Source: Clostridium tepidum
GTDB taxonomy: Bacteria; Bacillota; Clostridia; Clostridiales; Clostridiaceae
Reading direction: 5' to 3'
DNA length: 64,000 nucleotides
Assembly (NCBI RefSeq): GCF_002008345.1
Contig: NZ_MRAE01000008.1
Location: 38,718-102,717 of the forward strand
The translations under genes were made by a program, and so were the position numbers. A model generated the notes under the pieces. The model saw only the letters and a list, made by a program, of their open reading frames with translations. It was not told the DNA's origin and searched no databases. Positions 1 to 9,717 of this stretch are shown here, piece after piece (within the stretch, counting starts at the first letter, position 1; every line of letters begins with the position of its first letter).

Positions 1-22
1 TGTATAAGGTGGTGCATTTGAA

Positions 23-1123
23 ATGGAAAATCATAATTTTTATATGAAAAAAGCCTTGAATTTAGCTGAAAAAGGTGAAGGGAAAGTTAATCCCAATCCT
101 AAAGTAGGAGCTATAGTTGTAAAAGATAACAAAATAATTGGTCAAGGTTATCATAAATATTTTGGAGGACCTCATGCAGAAGTTTATGCTCTTAGAGAAG
201 CAGGAGAAAATGCTGAAGGTGCAACTATATATGTTACATTAGAGCCTTGTTCACATTATGGAAAAACTCCCCCTTGTACAGAGGCCATAATAAAAGCAGG
301 AATATCTAAAGCTGTTATAGCTATGACTGATCCTAATCCATTAGTTGAAGGTAACGGAGTAGAATTTTTAAAAAGAAATGGAATAGAAGTTGTAACAGGG
401 ATTATGGAAAAAGAAAGTAAAAAATTAAATGAAGTATTTATAAAATACATAACTAAAAAAGAGCCTTTTGTGGTTTTGAAAACTGCTTCTACTTTAGATG
501 GTAAGATTGCTACAAAAACAGGAGAATCAAAATGGATAACAGGAGAAGAATCAAGGTATAGAGTGCACAAAATAAGAAATGATTTGTCAGGAATAATGGT
601 AGGAATAGAAACAATTATAAAAGATAATCCTATTTTAACTACAAGGATAGAAGGAGGAAAAATTCCAAAGGCAATAATAGTAGATTCCAATCTTAGAATT
701 CCTTTAGAATCTAAAATTTTGAAAACTTTTAATGAAAGAGATATCTATATAGCAACAACTAATAAACATAAAAATTCATCAAAAAAGAATACTTTAGAAA
801 ATTTAGGAGCTAAAGTTTTAGAGTTTGAGGAAAATGAAGAAGGAAAAGTTCCATTAAAAAAGTTAATAAAATATTTAGGGTCAGAAGAAATAGATAGTAT
901 TCTTTTAGAGGGAGGTGGCACATTAAATTTTTCAGCACTAAAAGAAAAAATAGTAGATAAGGTTATGTGTTTTATAGCACCAAAAATAATGGGAGGACAG
1001 GATTCAAAGAATATGATAGGTGGAAATGGAATAGAAAGTTTACAGGATATATTTAAATTAAAGAACTTAAAAGTTGAAAAAATTGGTGAAGATATACTTG
1101 TTGAAGGATATATAAATGATTAG
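23..1123 (+). CDS. ribD: Bifunctional riboflavin biosynthesis deaminase/reductase RibD
   Basis: RibD carries out two consecutive steps of riboflavin synthesis in the cytoplasm: deamination of the pyrimidine made from GTP, then NADPH-dependent reduction of its ribose side chain. The 366-residue protein has the usual length. The N-terminal deaminase zinc site is visible as HAE (51-53) and PC-x8-C (C76, C85) within LEPCSHYGKTPPC. The reductase domain begins near residue 147 (VVLKTASTLDGKIA) and carries the LLEGGGTLN motif. The ATG follows the ribosome-binding site AAGGTGG at 6-12. It is the first of four rib genes on this strand. The upstream control region, where an FMN riboswitch would be expected, lies outside the window. 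Confidence 0.97.
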   Translation: MENHNFYMKKALNLAEKGEGKVNPNPKVGAIVVKDNKIIGQGYHKYFGGPHAEVYALREAGENAEGATIYVTLEPCSHYGKTPPCTEAIIKAGISKAVIAMTDPNPLVEGNGVEFLKRNGIEVVTGIMEKESKKLNEVFIKYITKKEPFVVLKTASTLDGKIATKTGESKWITGEESRYRVHKIRNDLSGIMVGIETIIKDNPILTTRIEGGKIPKAIIVDSNLRIPLESKILKTFNERDIYIATTNKHKNSSKKNTLENLGAKVLEFEENEEGKVPLKKLIKYLGSEEIDSILLEGGGTLNFSALKEKIVDKVMCFIAPKIMGGQDSKNMIGGNGIESLQDIFKLKNLKVEKIGEDILVEGYIND

Positions 1124-1243
1124 ATAATTGTTCTAAATAATAATTAATTAAAAAGAATAAATTAAATGCTCAATTTTATATAGTTTTAAAAAAGAAGTGA
1201 AGTTATTAAAAATTTGAGTGTATTAAAAAAAGAAGGTGATAGC

Positions 1244-1885
1244 TTGTTTACAGGGATAGTTGAAGAAGTCGGAAAAATATTAAAAATAGAAGAAGGAAAA
1301 GATTTTCTCCATATAATTATAGAAGGAAATAAAGTTTTAAAATCATTAAATTTAGGTGATAGTATAGCAGTGAATGGAGTATGTCTTACAGTAACTAACT
1401 TTAATAATAATAACTTTACTGCAGATGTTATGGCAGAAACTTTGAGAAAAAGTAGTTTAAAATCATTATCAAAAGGTAGCTTAGTTAATTTAGAAAGAGC
1501 TGTAACTTTGAACAAGCCTTTAGGAGGGCATATAGTATCTGGTCATATAGACGGAACAGGGAAAATAATAAACATTAAAAAAGAAGGTATTGCTACTTTA
1601 TTAGAAATAGAAGTTAACGAAAATTTGGTAAAATATATGGTTCCAAAAGGTTCTATAGCACTGGATGGGGTAAGCTTAACGTTAGTAGATGTAAAAGAAG
1701 GAAGTTTTACTGTGTCTTTAATACCACATACAAAGGAATCAACTATATTAATTAATAAAAATATAGGCCACATAATTAATATAGAATGTGATGTTTTAGG
1801 TAAATATATATATAAATTTATTCATTTAAAAGATGATGAAAATAATATAAGTTTAGATTTCTTAACCAAAACAGGATTTGTATAA
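1244..1885 (+). CDS. ribE: Riboflavin synthase, alpha chain
   Basis: This enzyme dismutates two 6,7-dimethyl-8-ribityllumazine molecules into riboflavin and the pyrimidine precursor. The protein has the two lumazine-binding barrels typical of the family; the first starts MFTGIVEEVG and the second contains GGHIVSGHIDGTG. I place the start at the TTG at 1244, because it gives the conserved MFTGIVEE N-terminus and sits 5 bases after AAGGTG (1233-1238). A start further upstream at 1214 would add ten residues with no family counterpart. The product is 213 residues, as expected. It lies 120 bases after ribD in the same direction. Confidence 0.95.
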   Translation: MFTGIVEEVGKILKIEEGKDFLHIIIEGNKVLKSLNLGDSIAVNGVCLTVTNFNNNNFTADVMAETLRKSSLKSLSKGSLVNLERAVTLNKPLGGHIVSGHIDGTGKIINIKKEGIATLLEIEVNENLVKYMVPKGSIALDGVSLTLVDVKEGSFTVSLIPHTKESTILINKNIGHIINIECDVLGKYIYKFIHLKDDENNISLDFLTKTGFV

Positions 1886-2106
1886 TTTAAATTTAGTTTA
1901 GATTTTTTAATTAAATAGATAAGATTTTTGATAATAGTAAAAATTTTTAAGGTTTAATAAATTTAAAGGTTTTATTTGAAAATAAGTTGGCTCTATATTA
2001 TAAAACAAAATTGTTATTTGAAAGTGTGCATAGAAATAATAGGATTCTATTTGTTAATATATGTAATTATTTTACAAAAATTCAAAATATATTAAGGAGG
2101 GGTTTT

Positions 2107-3312
2107 ATGAGTTATAAATTTAATACCATAGAAGAAGCTATAGAGGACATAAAAAAGGGAAAGATTATTGTAGTTGTAGATGATGAAGATAGGGAAAATG
2201 AGGGAGATCTTTTAATGGCTGCAGAAAAAGTTACTTCAGAGGCTATAAATTTTATGGCTAAAGAGGGAAGAGGTTTAATTTGTACTCCTGTAAAAAAATC
2301 TAGATTAGAAGAATTAAATATACAGCAAATGGTGCATAAAAATAAAGATAATTTCGGTACTGCTTTTACTGTATCAGTAGATGCAGTAGGAACATCTACA
2401 GGAATATCTGCATTTGATAGAGCTTTTACTATATCTAAAATAGTAAATCCAAATTCTAAACCAGAGGATTTTGTAAAACCAGGTCATGTATTCCCTTTAG
2501 AAGCCAAAGACGGGGGCGTTTTAGTTAGAGCAGGACATACAGAAGCGGCAGTAGATATGGCAAAGTTAGCAGGATTTTCTGAAGCTGGAGTTATATGTGA
2601 AATAATGAATGAGGATGGAACTATGGCAAGAGTTCCACAACTTATGGAATTTATAAAAAAACATAATTTAAAAATAATAACTATAGCAGATTTAATTGAA
2701 TATAGAAGCAGAGAAGAAAAATTAATAAAAGCATTAAAGCCAGTAAAACTTCCTTCTAAATATGGAAATTTTACTGCTATAGGATATGAAAATTTAATAA
2801 CTGGAGAAGAACATGTAGCTTTAGTAAAAGGAAATGTAAAAGGAGAAGAACCAGTGCTTGTTAGAGTACATTCAGAGTGTTTAACTGGAGATGTATTTGG
2901 TTCTTTAAGATGTGATTGTGGAGAGCAAATAGCTAAAGCTCTCATGAAAATTGAAGAAGAAGGAAAAGGAGTTTTAGTATATATGAGACAGGAGGGAAGA
3001 GGAATAGGTTTATTAAATAAGTTAAAGGCTTATTCTCTTCAGGATGATGGAATGGATACTATAGAAGCCAATTTAGCTTTAGGATTTCCAGAAGATTTAA
3101 GAGATTATGGAATAGGGGCTCAGATATTAAAAGATTTAGGTGTGGAAAATATAAAACTTATGACCAATAATCCTAAAAAAATATCTGGACTTTCAGGTTA
3201 TGGTATAAAAATAGTAGATAGAGTTCCCATAGATATGGGTTATAAAAAAGAAAATCATAACTATTTAAAAACTAAAAAAAATAAAATGGGACATTTACTT
3301 GATATAATATAG
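2107..3312 (+). CDS. ribBA: Bifunctional 3,4-dihydroxy-2-butanone-4-phosphate synthase / GTP cyclohydrolase II
   Basis: This protein starts both branches of riboflavin synthesis. The N-terminal half (about 1-200) makes dihydroxybutanone phosphate from ribulose 5-phosphate and shows the [11 protein letters not shown] motif. The C-terminal half opens GTP and has the zinc cysteines C258, C269 and C271 in [15 protein letters not shown], plus the RQEGRGIGL motif. The ATG at 2107 follows AAGGAGGGG by five bases and gives a 401-residue protein of normal length. The open frame reaches back to 1987, but that stretch looks non-coding. ribE lies upstream and ribH downstream. Confidence 0.97.
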   Translation: MSYKFNTIEEAIEDIKKGKIIVVVDDEDRENEGDLLMAAEKVTSEAINFMAKEGRGLICTPVKKSRLEELNIQQMVHKNKDNFGTAFTVSVDAVGTSTGISAFDRAFTISKIVNPNSKPEDFVKPGHVFPLEAKDGGVLVRAGHTEAAVDMAKLAGFSEAGVICEIMNEDGTMARVPQLMEFIKKHNLKIITIADLIEYRSREEKLIKALKPVKLPSKYGNFTAIGYENLITGEEHVALVKGNVKGEEPVLVRVHSECLTGDVFGSLRCDCGEQIAKALMKIEEEGKGVLVYMRQEGRGIGLLNKLKAYSLQDDGMDTIEANLALGFPEDLRDYGIGAQILKDLGVENIKLMTNNPKKISGLSGYGIKIVDRVPIDMGYKKENHNYLKTKKNKMGHLLDII

Positions 3313-3608
3313 ACAAACTTTTCATTTTTTAGTAGATTTTTATTCTTACTAAAGTTTAATAAATTCAAGAATAGAGGTAAAGAAGTTAGGGGAAATTTAG
3401 CTTTTCTTCTCACTAAAATTTAAGAAATGTTTATCTAAAGATATTGCTAATCTTTATCATAAATTTAGAACAAATGAGATGATTATAGTTAATAATTAAA
3501 GAAGAAAGTTTATAAAATAAAAAAATATTAGGTGCATAATGCGAAAAGATAAATTAATTAATATAAGAAAATGACAAATAAAACAAGAAAAGATTAGGGG
3601 GAAATAAA

Positions 3609-4073
3609 ATGAAAGTATATGAAGGAAAATTAACAGCAGAAGACTTAAAGGTAGGAATAATAGTTTCAAGGTTTAATGAATTTATAACATCAAAATTATT
3701 ATCAGGGTCTATAGATTGCTTAAAAAGACATGGAGCTAAAGAGGAGAATATAGAAATATGTTGGGTGCCAGGTGCTTTTGAAATACCTGTAGTAGCGAAG
3801 AAGATGGCATCAAAAGGTAAGTATGATTCAGTAATTTGTCTAGGAGCAGTAATAAGGGGAGCAACACCTCATTTTGATTATGTATCAAGTGAAGTTTCAA
3901 AGGGAGTGGCCAATGTAGCTTTGAATAAAGAAGTACCAATAATATTTGGAGTATTAACAACAGATACTATAGAGCAGGCCATAGAAAGGGCTGGTACAAA
4001 AGCAGGAAATAAAGGATATGATGCAGCTATGTCTGCTATAGAAATGTCAAATTTAATAAAAGCTTTAGATTAA
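3609..4073 (+). CDS. ribH: 6,7-dimethyl-8-ribityllumazine synthase
   Basis: RibH condenses dihydroxybutanone phosphate with the pyrimidine intermediate to give lumazine, the substrate of riboflavin synthase, and forms the icosahedral capsid of the pathway. At 154 residues it is the normal length. Visible family motifs are GAFEIPVVA (from G55) and [14 protein letters not shown] (from G79), with the catalytic histidine at 88. The ATG follows AGGGGGAAATAAA. It is the last rib gene. The 296 bases between ribBA and ribH hold no recognisable gene or clear hairpin, so a separate promoter there cannot be excluded. Confidence 0.97.
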   Translation: MKVYEGKLTAEDLKVGIIVSRFNEFITSKLLSGSIDCLKRHGAKEENIEICWVPGAFEIPVVAKKMASKGKYDSVICLGAVIRGATPHFDYVSSEVSKGVANVALNKEVPIIFGVLTTDTIEQAIERAGTKAGNKGYDAAMSAIEMSNLIKALD

Positions 4074-4216
4074 AACTCTAATAACTTACAAATATGTATT
4101 ATATGTTAAATTATTTTAATATAAACTTCTAGACTTATTCTACAAAAAAACCACAAAATACATTATTTTATAAAATAATTTTAAATAAAAAGTTTTATAA
4201 AACCACTTATAAATAA

Positions 4217-4264
4217 AGAAGCAGATATAAGTTAAAGTTTATTATATTACTTATATCTGCTTTA
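4217..4264. terminator. Bidirectional terminator between ribH and tauE
   Basis: The arms GCAGATATAAGT (4221-4232) and ACTTATATCTGC (4249-4260) pair perfectly and are extended by an A-rich left and T-rich right flank. It lies between two convergent genes and can end transcription from either side. Confidence 0.75.
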
Positions 4265-4337
4265 AGCTTCATTAAGTAAGTTGCTTTAAATATTAAAATT
4301 GCTTTGAATACTAAAGTAAAGGCTCAATATTAATATA

Positions 4338-5090
4338 TTAAGCAATGGTTTGGTACAATATTTTTATGGCTACTAAAAGAGAGATAGTAGTAAAAACTGG
4401 TTTAATTATCTTGGAACCTTTGTTTAAAGCTATTTTTGTTCCAAGCTTAGCACCAATTATCATTGCTATAGACACTGGTATGGCTAATTTATAGTTTATT
4501 TGTCTATTAAAAGCAAATAATATTAAGGAAGTTAAATTGCTTATAGTTGTTAATGATTTTGAATTTCCACTAGCACCTATAAAATCAAATTTGAAAACTA
4601 AAATCAAACCTATCATCATAAAGGCTCCAGTACCAGGACCAAAAAAGCCTGTATAGAACCCTAAAGCAAATGATAAAATTATTCCAAGTATAATATTTTT
4701 TGTGGTTAGCCCATGGAAATTATTTTTAAGACCTACGTTTTTACAAAATAATGAGAATAAGGCTACTATAATTAATAAAATTAGTACTATAATGTTTAGA
4801 TAACTAGGTCTAATTATCATTACAGTATGAACACCTAATATGGAACCTAACAATGAAAATGGAGCTAGTTTTTTAAATAATTTTAAATTAACCTTTCCAG
4901 ATTGAGCAAAGTTAAAGCAACTTGTTAATGAAGAACAGGTAGCACAAAATTTGTTTGTGCCTAAAGCCATATGGGGTGGAACTCCCGCCATTAGATAAGC
5001 AGGTATAGTAATTAATCCTCCACCGCCAGCTATGGCATCTATGATTGCGGCTAAAAAACCTGCAAAACATAGAATTAAAATACTAAACAA
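4338..5090 (-). CDS. TauE/SafE family membrane permease
   Basis: This is a 250-residue integral membrane protein with about eight hydrophobic segments, starting FSILILCFAGFLAAIIDAIAGGGGLITIP. The glycine-rich AGGGGLI loop and the GTNKF motif are hallmarks of the TauE/SafE (DUF81) family, which is linked to export or uptake of sulfite, sulfoacetate and related anions. The actual substrate cannot be read from sequence. The best start is the TTG at 5090, ten bases after GGAG (5101-5104 on this strand). It starts 24 bases after the lipoteichoic acid synthase stop codon, so the two may share a transcript, although no functional link is obvious. Confidence 0.85.
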   Translation of the reverse strand: MFSILILCFAGFLAAIIDAIAGGGGLITIPAYLMAGVPPHMALGTNKFCATCSSLTSCFNFAQSGKVNLKLFKKLAPFSLLGSILGVHTVMIIRPSYLNIIVLILLIIVALFSLFCKNVGLKNNFHGLTTKNIILGIILSFALGFYTGFFGPGTGAFMMIGLILVFKFDFIGASGNSKSLTTISNLTSLILFAFNRQINYKLAIPVSIAMIIGAKLGTKIALNKGSKIIKPVFTTISLLVAIKILYQTIA

Positions 5091-5114
5091 AAAAACACAT
5101 CTCCAATCTATAAA

Positions 5115-6974
5115 TTAATTCAATTTATTATTTTTTAAAAGATCATGTTTAAGTATACTATCAGAAGCATTTAATTCATTTATAGTATTATATTTTTTGA
5201 ATTTTAATTCTTCAGTTTCATTTATTTTTTTATGTGTTTTTATATCATAATAGCTATTTACTGGAGATATATAAAATACCTTTCCATCAGTAAAAGAACC
5301 ATTTCTAAAGATTACAGATTCATTTTTATTATTTAAAAGATCTCTTCCAAACATAATATCATTTTTTATATTTAATAAGTTTGCTAATGTAGGATATAAA
5401 TCTATTTGACCGCAATATGAAGTGTTTATTCCTTTTAATTTTTCATCAGGAGTATGAATTATTAAGGGAACCTTTTGAATTTCCATCCAGCTTAGCTCAT
5501 CTATATATTTTCCTAGGAAATTAGCTAAATCTTTTTCATTTTTTCTTGGTATAGCATAATGGTCTCCATATATAGCTATTATGGAATTATCTAAAATATT
5601 TTCTTTTTCTAATTTATCTAAGAATAGTCCTAATTGTTCATCAGTATAATGTATAGCTTTCATATAGTTTCCCAAAAGAGTTCCTTCATATTGTCCTACA
5701 TCAAATTTCCCATATTTGTCTATAGCATCATAAGGAAAATGGCTTGTCAAAGTTATAATAAAAGAAAAATAAGGTTCTTTAATATTTTTTATTTTTTCTA
5801 TAGTTTCATTAAAAAAACATTTATCACTTAGTCCCAAGCCTATTTTTTCATCTATGCTATAATCCTTTTCGCTATAAAATTTATCAATATTCATATTTTT
5901 ATACATTAAGTTTCTATTCCAAAAAGTTTCTTTATATGCATGAAAGGCGACTGTAGTATATCCCTTTTCTTTAAGTTTTGAAGGAAGAGAATTAAAATGG
6001 TTACCTGAATATAAAAAGTAAGCAGCACCAGAAGAAGCTGGATATAAAGAATTATTGGTTATAAATTCTGCATCAGAAGTGCTTCCGGAAGCTATCTGAT
6101 AAAAATAGTTGTTAAAGTATAAAGATTTATTTAAAAGTTTATTTAAGTTTGGAGTTATTTCTTCATTATTTATTTTTTTATTTATAATAAAGTTTTGCAA
6201 AGCTTCTACCTGTATAAGTATTACATTTTTGCCTTCATACATACCCTTATATTGAGATGTTGTATAGGATGTATTTTTCTTTTCTAGAATATCATTTATT
6301 TTTTCTTTTTTATTAGCACTTATAGGTAGCTTCCTTTTTATAAAATTTGTACTAGAAGAATAGAAGTCAATATAATGATAGTTTAAAATTCCCAATTTTT
6401 CAGCGATATAAACTTTATTATACATAGTTGATATAAGTCTTGGCTGTTCTTGGGACAGTTTGTAAAAGTTTATAAATTCTATAGGTATGGCAATAATTAG
6501 AATTATAATTATAAATTTAAAATTAAACTTATAATTATTTTTAAAAATCATACCTTTCCTTTTAATTATAACAAATAAAGGAATAAGGATTAGTATATCT
6601 AATATATAAAGTAAATCCCAGATATTAAATAGCTCTAATACACTAGAACCAACATCTCCTAGTTGAAAGCTATTTATAAGCACAGGTAGGGAAAATAAAT
6701 CTTTAAAATATCTAAAATAATTTAAATCTCCTATAATAGTAATAGAAATTAAAATATCAAACAAAATAAGAAAAATAAACCTTGATTTTCTTTTAAAAAT
6801 AAGACTTAAAGCTATTATTAAAAGAATAGATCCAATACAAGGATATAATATTGTCCTATATTTAAAATACTTTAATTGAAGTTTATTACCATAAGTTAAA
6901 AGTTTTGTGAGCATAACAATAAAAAATAAAATAACATCCCAATAACTATATAAATATGTTTTATATTTTTTCAT
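5115..6974 (-). CDS. LTA synthase family protein (membrane phosphoglycerol transferase / sulfatase fold)
   Basis: The protein resembles the LtaS family, which polymerises glycerol phosphate from phosphatidylglycerol into lipoteichoic acid on the outer face of the membrane. The N-terminal ~200 residues contain five hydrophobic segments; the rest is an extracellular sulfatase-type domain. The catalytic threonine is T299 in SGSTSDAEF, very close in position to T300 of the Staphylococcus aureus enzyme. IYGDHY near the C-terminal part is a further metal-binding signature. I choose the ATG at 6974 behind GGAAAGGTG rather than the GTG two codons earlier, which lies inside the ribosome-binding site. 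The length (619 residues) is normal. Whether it makes LTA or a related polymer is not decidable here. Confidence 0.88.
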   Translation of the reverse strand: MKKYKTYLYSYWDVILFFIVMLTKLLTYGNKLQLKYFKYRTILYPCIGSILLIIALSLIFKRKSRFIFLILFDILISITIIGDLNYFRYFKDLFSLPVLINSFQLGDVGSSVLELFNIWDLLYILDILILIPLFVIIKRKGMIFKNNYKFNFKFIIIILIIAIPIEFINFYKLSQEQPRLISTMYNKVYIAEKLGILNYHYIDFYSSSTNFIKRKLPISANKKEKINDILEKKNTSYTTSQYKGMYEGKNVILIQVEALQNFIINKKINNEEITPNLNKLLNKSLYFNNYFYQIASGSTSDAEFITNNSLYPASSGAAYFLYSGNHFNSLPSKLKEKGYTTVAFHAYKETFWNRNLMYKNMNIDKFYSEKDYSIDEKIGLGLSDKCFFNETIEKIKNIKEPYFSFIITLTSHFPYDAIDKYGKFDVGQYEGTLLGNYMKAIHYTDEQLGLFLDKLEKENILDNSIIAIYGDHYAIPRKNEKDLANFLGKYIDELSWMEIQKVPLIIHTPDEKLKGINTSYCGQIDLYPTLANLLNIKNDIMFGRDLLNNKNESVIFRNGSFTDGKVFYISPVNSYYDIKTHKKINETEELKFKKYNTINELNASDSILKHDLLKNNKLN

Positions 6975-7091
6975 GTTCACCTTTCCTTTATATGTTATAA
7001 TATCAATTGGATTTAATTTAAAATATGCAATATTATAGTTCTATATTATAATTTTATAAAAGTTTTAATGATTTATAGAAAAAGTTAAAAA

Positions 7092-7121
7092 CCTCTTTAT
7101 ATAGTATAAACTATAAAGAGG
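7092..7121 (-). terminator. Hairpin with U-run in the leader of the LTA-synthase gene
   Basis: The arms CCTCTTTATAG and CTATAAAGAGG pair across a short loop. Read on the minus strand they are followed by TTTTTAAC, the layout of an intrinsic terminator. It sits about 117 bases upstream of the reverse-strand LtaS-type gene, and no other reverse-strand gene lies upstream. It could therefore be a leader attenuator; it could also just stop stray antisense transcription. The rest of 6975-7313 is AT-rich without further recognisable features. Confidence 0.5.
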
Positions 7122-7313
7122 ATAATTGTAATAAAGATTAATTTAAAAATTTTATCTTGATATAAGAATTAAGAAGAGTATGGATTTTTTATTAAGAAAA
7201 TAATAATTTATTAAAAACATATAAATTAAAAGCATATAATATATTTACATAGTACTAATATTTGTAGCATAATATAATTTGAGCTGGATGTAAAGTATAA
7301 GGAGGAATAATAG

Positions 7314-7673
7314 ATGTCAGATAAAGAAGAAATAAAGAATTCTGAACAAGTAGAAAATACAGAAAAAGTATTAGAAAAAGAAGAAGATAAAAAAGTAGAT
7401 AAAGTTGACGATTTTGTAGATAATGAAAAAATTTTAGATCAAAATCTTTCAAAGGATAAATTAAGTTTTTTTCAATATTTTAAAGAAGGAATAAAAAACA
7501 CTTTAGGAATTTTTGTAGTGTCCCTAGGTGGTTTAGTAGTATTAGGATTAATTTTAAGATATATAATAGGTTTATATGTAAAAGATGTTTGGGGAATGCT
7601 ATTTATAGTATATTTAGTAATATCTTTATTCTACCCATACATAAAATCTAAATTTGGTAAAAAAAATAAATAG
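7314..7673 (+). CDS. Small membrane protein with acidic N-terminal region, function unknown
   Basis: I do not recognise the family. The 119-residue protein has a highly charged, Lys/Glu/Asp-rich N-terminal half (residues 1-60, probably disordered or helical) and two hydrophobic segments (about 66-84 and 90-107) separated by a short loop, ending in a Lys-rich tail. It starts at an ATG eight bases after AAGGAGGA, a strong ribosome-binding site, and is followed by a clear terminator, so it is a real single-gene unit. Its promoter region is shared with the divergent LtaS-type gene, which gives a weak hint of an envelope role. Confidence 0.75.
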   Translation: MSDKEEIKNSEQVENTEKVLEKEEDKKVDKVDDFVDNEKILDQNLSKDKLSFFQYFKEGIKNTLGIFVVSLGGLVVLGLILRYIIGLYVKDVWGMLFIVYLVISLFYPYIKSKFGKKNK

Positions 7674-7680
7674 GATAAAT

Positions 7681-7725
7681 AATAATTAAGAGTTCTTTTA
7701 TAGATACTCTTAATTATTATTTTTA
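7681..7725 (+). terminator. Terminator after the small membrane protein gene
   Basis: The arms AATAATTAAGAGT (7681-7693) and ACTCTTAATTATT (7706-7718) are perfectly complementary and followed by ATTTTTA. The remaining bases up to 7996 are AT-rich with nothing recognisable. Confidence 0.85.
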
Positions 7726-7996
7726 ATATTAAAGATAAGGTTATTGTTAGTTTTATACTGAATTTATTTAGGATAATTTTATTATATTAATATGTTTATT
7801 AGTAATTTAAATCTATTGATACAAAGAATTTAATGTTTTAATGTTAAGATAAATTAGATATAAATTTTAAATTATATATGTTTAGTCTAAAAGAAATATA
7901 TTTAGATATTAATTATGTAGTCATACAAAATGATATTAATAGGGTTGAGATAAAATTCAATAAATAAGATATTTAAAGTAAATTTACTCTGAAAGG

Positions 7997-9367
7997 ATGA
8001 AAAATAAATATATGAGAAAAGGTAAGGAGTATGAATTTTTTATAGAAGAAACAGAATTTCCAGGAACAGGTATAGCACAAAAGGATGGTTTACCAGTCTA
8101 TATAAAAGGAACAATTCCAGGACAAAAGGTTTTAGCAAAGGTAACCAAGAAGAGAAGAGAATATGCTCAAGCTAAACTTTTAAAAATAATAGAGAACGTA
8201 GATTATGCAATAGAAAATAAATGCCCTCATTTTAGTCAATGTGGAGGATGCTCAATTCAATACATACCTTATAAAAAACAGTTAGAATTAAAAGAAACTC
8301 AACTATTAAAGTTATTCAAAAATAAAGGAATAGAAGGTTTTGAATTTTTAGGTATAGAAAAAAGTCCAGAAGAATATGAATATAGAAATAAAATGGAATT
8401 TACTTTTGGCGATATGGAAAAGGGCGGAGAGCTTACTCTTGGTATGCATGTTAAAAATAGAAATTTTTCTATTGTAACTGTGGATAATTGTGAAATTGTG
8501 GATAAGGATTTTAGAAGTATATTAACAACTGTGGTTAATTATTTCAATAAAAAAGGTTTGCCTAAATATAGAGTAATGAGTCATGAAGGTTTTTTAAGAA
8601 ATTTAGTTATAAGAAAGGCTAAAAATACAGGGGAGATATTAGTAAATATAGTAACTACATCTCAAATGGAGTTTGATTTTAAAGAAATAGTAGATATATT
8701 ATTAAGCGAAGAATATAAAGGACAAATAAAAGGTATACTTCATACTATAAATGACACATTGTCTGATGTAGTTCAGATAGATAAATTAGATATATTATAT
8801 GGTAGGGATTATATAATAGAAGAATTATTAGGATTAAAATTTAAAATAGCTACAGAAGCCTTTTTCCAGACAAATTCAAAGGGGGCAGAAAAATTATATA
8901 GTATAGTAAAAGACTTTTTAGATGATGCTAGTTCAAAAGTAGTTTTTGATCTTTATTGTGGTACAGGAACTATAGGGCAAATAGTTGCACCAAAGGCTAA
9001 AAAAGTTATAGGTATAGAATTAATAGAGGAAGCAGTTAAGGCAGCTAATGAAAATGCAAAATTAAATGGATTAAATAACTGTGAATTTATAGCCGGTGAT
9101 GTAGCAAAAGTAATAAAAGATGTAAAACAAAAACCAGATATAATTATATTGGATCCACCAAGACCAGGAGTACACCCAGTGGCCTTGGAGTATGTGGTTA
9201 AGTTTGAGCCAAAGGAAATAATATATGTATCTTGTAATCCTAAAACTTTAGTGGATGATTTAGAATATCTTATAAATAATGGATACAAATTAGAAAAGGT
9301 TAAGGGTATGGATATGTTTCCTCATACGGCACATGTTGAGACGGTTGTATTGATGTCTAGAAAGTGA
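7997..9367 (+). CDS. rlmD: 23S rRNA (uracil-5-)-methyltransferase, RlmD/RumA type, with its last codons replaced by island DNA
   Basis: The enzyme methylates a uridine of 23S rRNA using S-adenosylmethionine. It has an N-terminal TRAM domain (EFPGTG...IPGQKV), a 4Fe-4S motif [10 protein letters not shown], the SAM-binding [11 protein letters not shown], the DPPRPG motif and the catalytic cysteine in YVSCNPKT. The 456-residue length is normal. The final residues, after HVETVV, come from the integrated island; the displaced native end is found 19.5 kb away at 28882-28920. Function is probably kept, because only about six C-terminal residues differ. Two starts are possible, ATG 7997 or ATG 8012; the purine-rich AAAGG just before 7997 favours neither clearly. 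Confidence 0.93.
   Translation: MKNKYMRKGKEYEFFIEETEFPGTGIAQKDGLPVYIKGTIPGQKVLAKVTKKRREYAQAKLLKIIENVDYAIENKCPHFSQCGGCSIQYIPYKKQLELKETQLLKLFKNKGIEGFEFLGIEKSPEEYEYRNKMEFTFGDMEKGGELTLGMHVKNRNFSIVTVDNCEIVDKDFRSILTTVVNYFNKKGLPKYRVMSHEGFLRNLVIRKAKNTGEILVNIVTTSQMEFDFKEIVDILLSEEYKGQIKGILHTINDTLSDVVQIDKLDILYGRDYIIEELLGLKFKIATEAFFQTNSKGAEKLYSIVKDFLDDASSKVVFDLYCGTGTIGQIVAPKAKKVIGIELIEEAVKAANENAKLNGLNNCEFIAGDVAKVIKDVKQKPDIIILDPPRPGVHPVALEYVVKFEPKEIIYVSCNPKTLVDDLEYLINNGYKLEKVKGMDMFPHTAHVETVVLMSRK
9332..9358 (+). repeat. attL: left junction of the genomic island inside the rlmD 3' end
   Basis: The octamer CATGTTGA at 9332-9339 recurs at 28882-28889. To its right lies ATTGATGTCT (9349-9358), the exact reverse complement of AGACATCAAT at 28857-28866 just inside the other end. 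Sequence left of the octamer is chromosomal rlmD; sequence right of it belongs to the island. The layout fits large serine recombinases, many of which are known to use the rumA/rum gene end as target. Confidence 0.8.
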
Positions 9368-9433
9368 TGTCCGGAAAGCCTTGAGAATACTGAGTTTTAT
9401 AAAATGAAAGTAAATCTGTCTACTCGACTTAAG

Positions 9434-9476
9434 CCCTCGATATGTGTACGTGGAAACATATCGAGGGTGTTTTTTT
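9434..9476 (+). terminator. Strong terminator just inside the island's left end
   Basis: A 12-bp perfect stem, CCCTCGATATGT (9434-9445) with ACATATCGAGGG (9456-9467), is followed by a run of T. It ends rlmD transcription and insulates the island genes. Confidence 0.9.
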
Positions 9477-9501
9477 GTGGTAAAAATGAGTCTGAAATTA
9501 G

Positions 9502-9557
9502 GTAGGGGTGAGTGGACAGAATAGATAAATTAGTAGGGTTGAGGAGACAGGATGGAT
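9502..9557 (+). repeat. Two direct repeats of about 25 bp upstream of the regulator gene
   Basis: GTAGGGGTGAGTGGACAGAA (from 9502) and GTAGGGTTGAGGAGACAGGA (from 9533) are spaced 31 bases apart, about three helical turns, and resemble each other over 25 bases. They lie between the island's left end and the Xre regulator. They could be operators for that regulator or arm sites for recombination; neither is shown by the sequence. Confidence 0.45.
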
Positions 9558-9717
9558 GTAACATTCTATACACCTGAGATTATAGCATAGAATTTAGAAG
9601 GATTTGGAGTAAGAATTATTGAATACAAATCAAAAATCATGCGAACGTAAAGAAAATGTTTGCAATATGATGATGCTAATGATATTATGTAATTATACAT
9701 ACATAGAGGTGATTATG

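Noticed and set aside
1..22. FMN riboswitch
   Set aside because: Only 22 bases precede ribD in the window; the element, if present, is outside.
256..690. 144-aa reverse-strand open frame inside ribD
   Set aside because: Antisense shadow; ribD is unambiguous and the reverse frame has no start signals or family motif.
1987..2106. N-terminal extension of RibBA
   Set aside because: The open frame is AT-rich, lacks family similarity, and the strong AAGGAGGGG site lies directly before the ATG at 2107.
9619..9717. Longer form of the Xre regulator
   Set aside because: No ribosome-binding site at 9619; AGAGGTG is placed for the ATG at 9718, which gives the standard domain.
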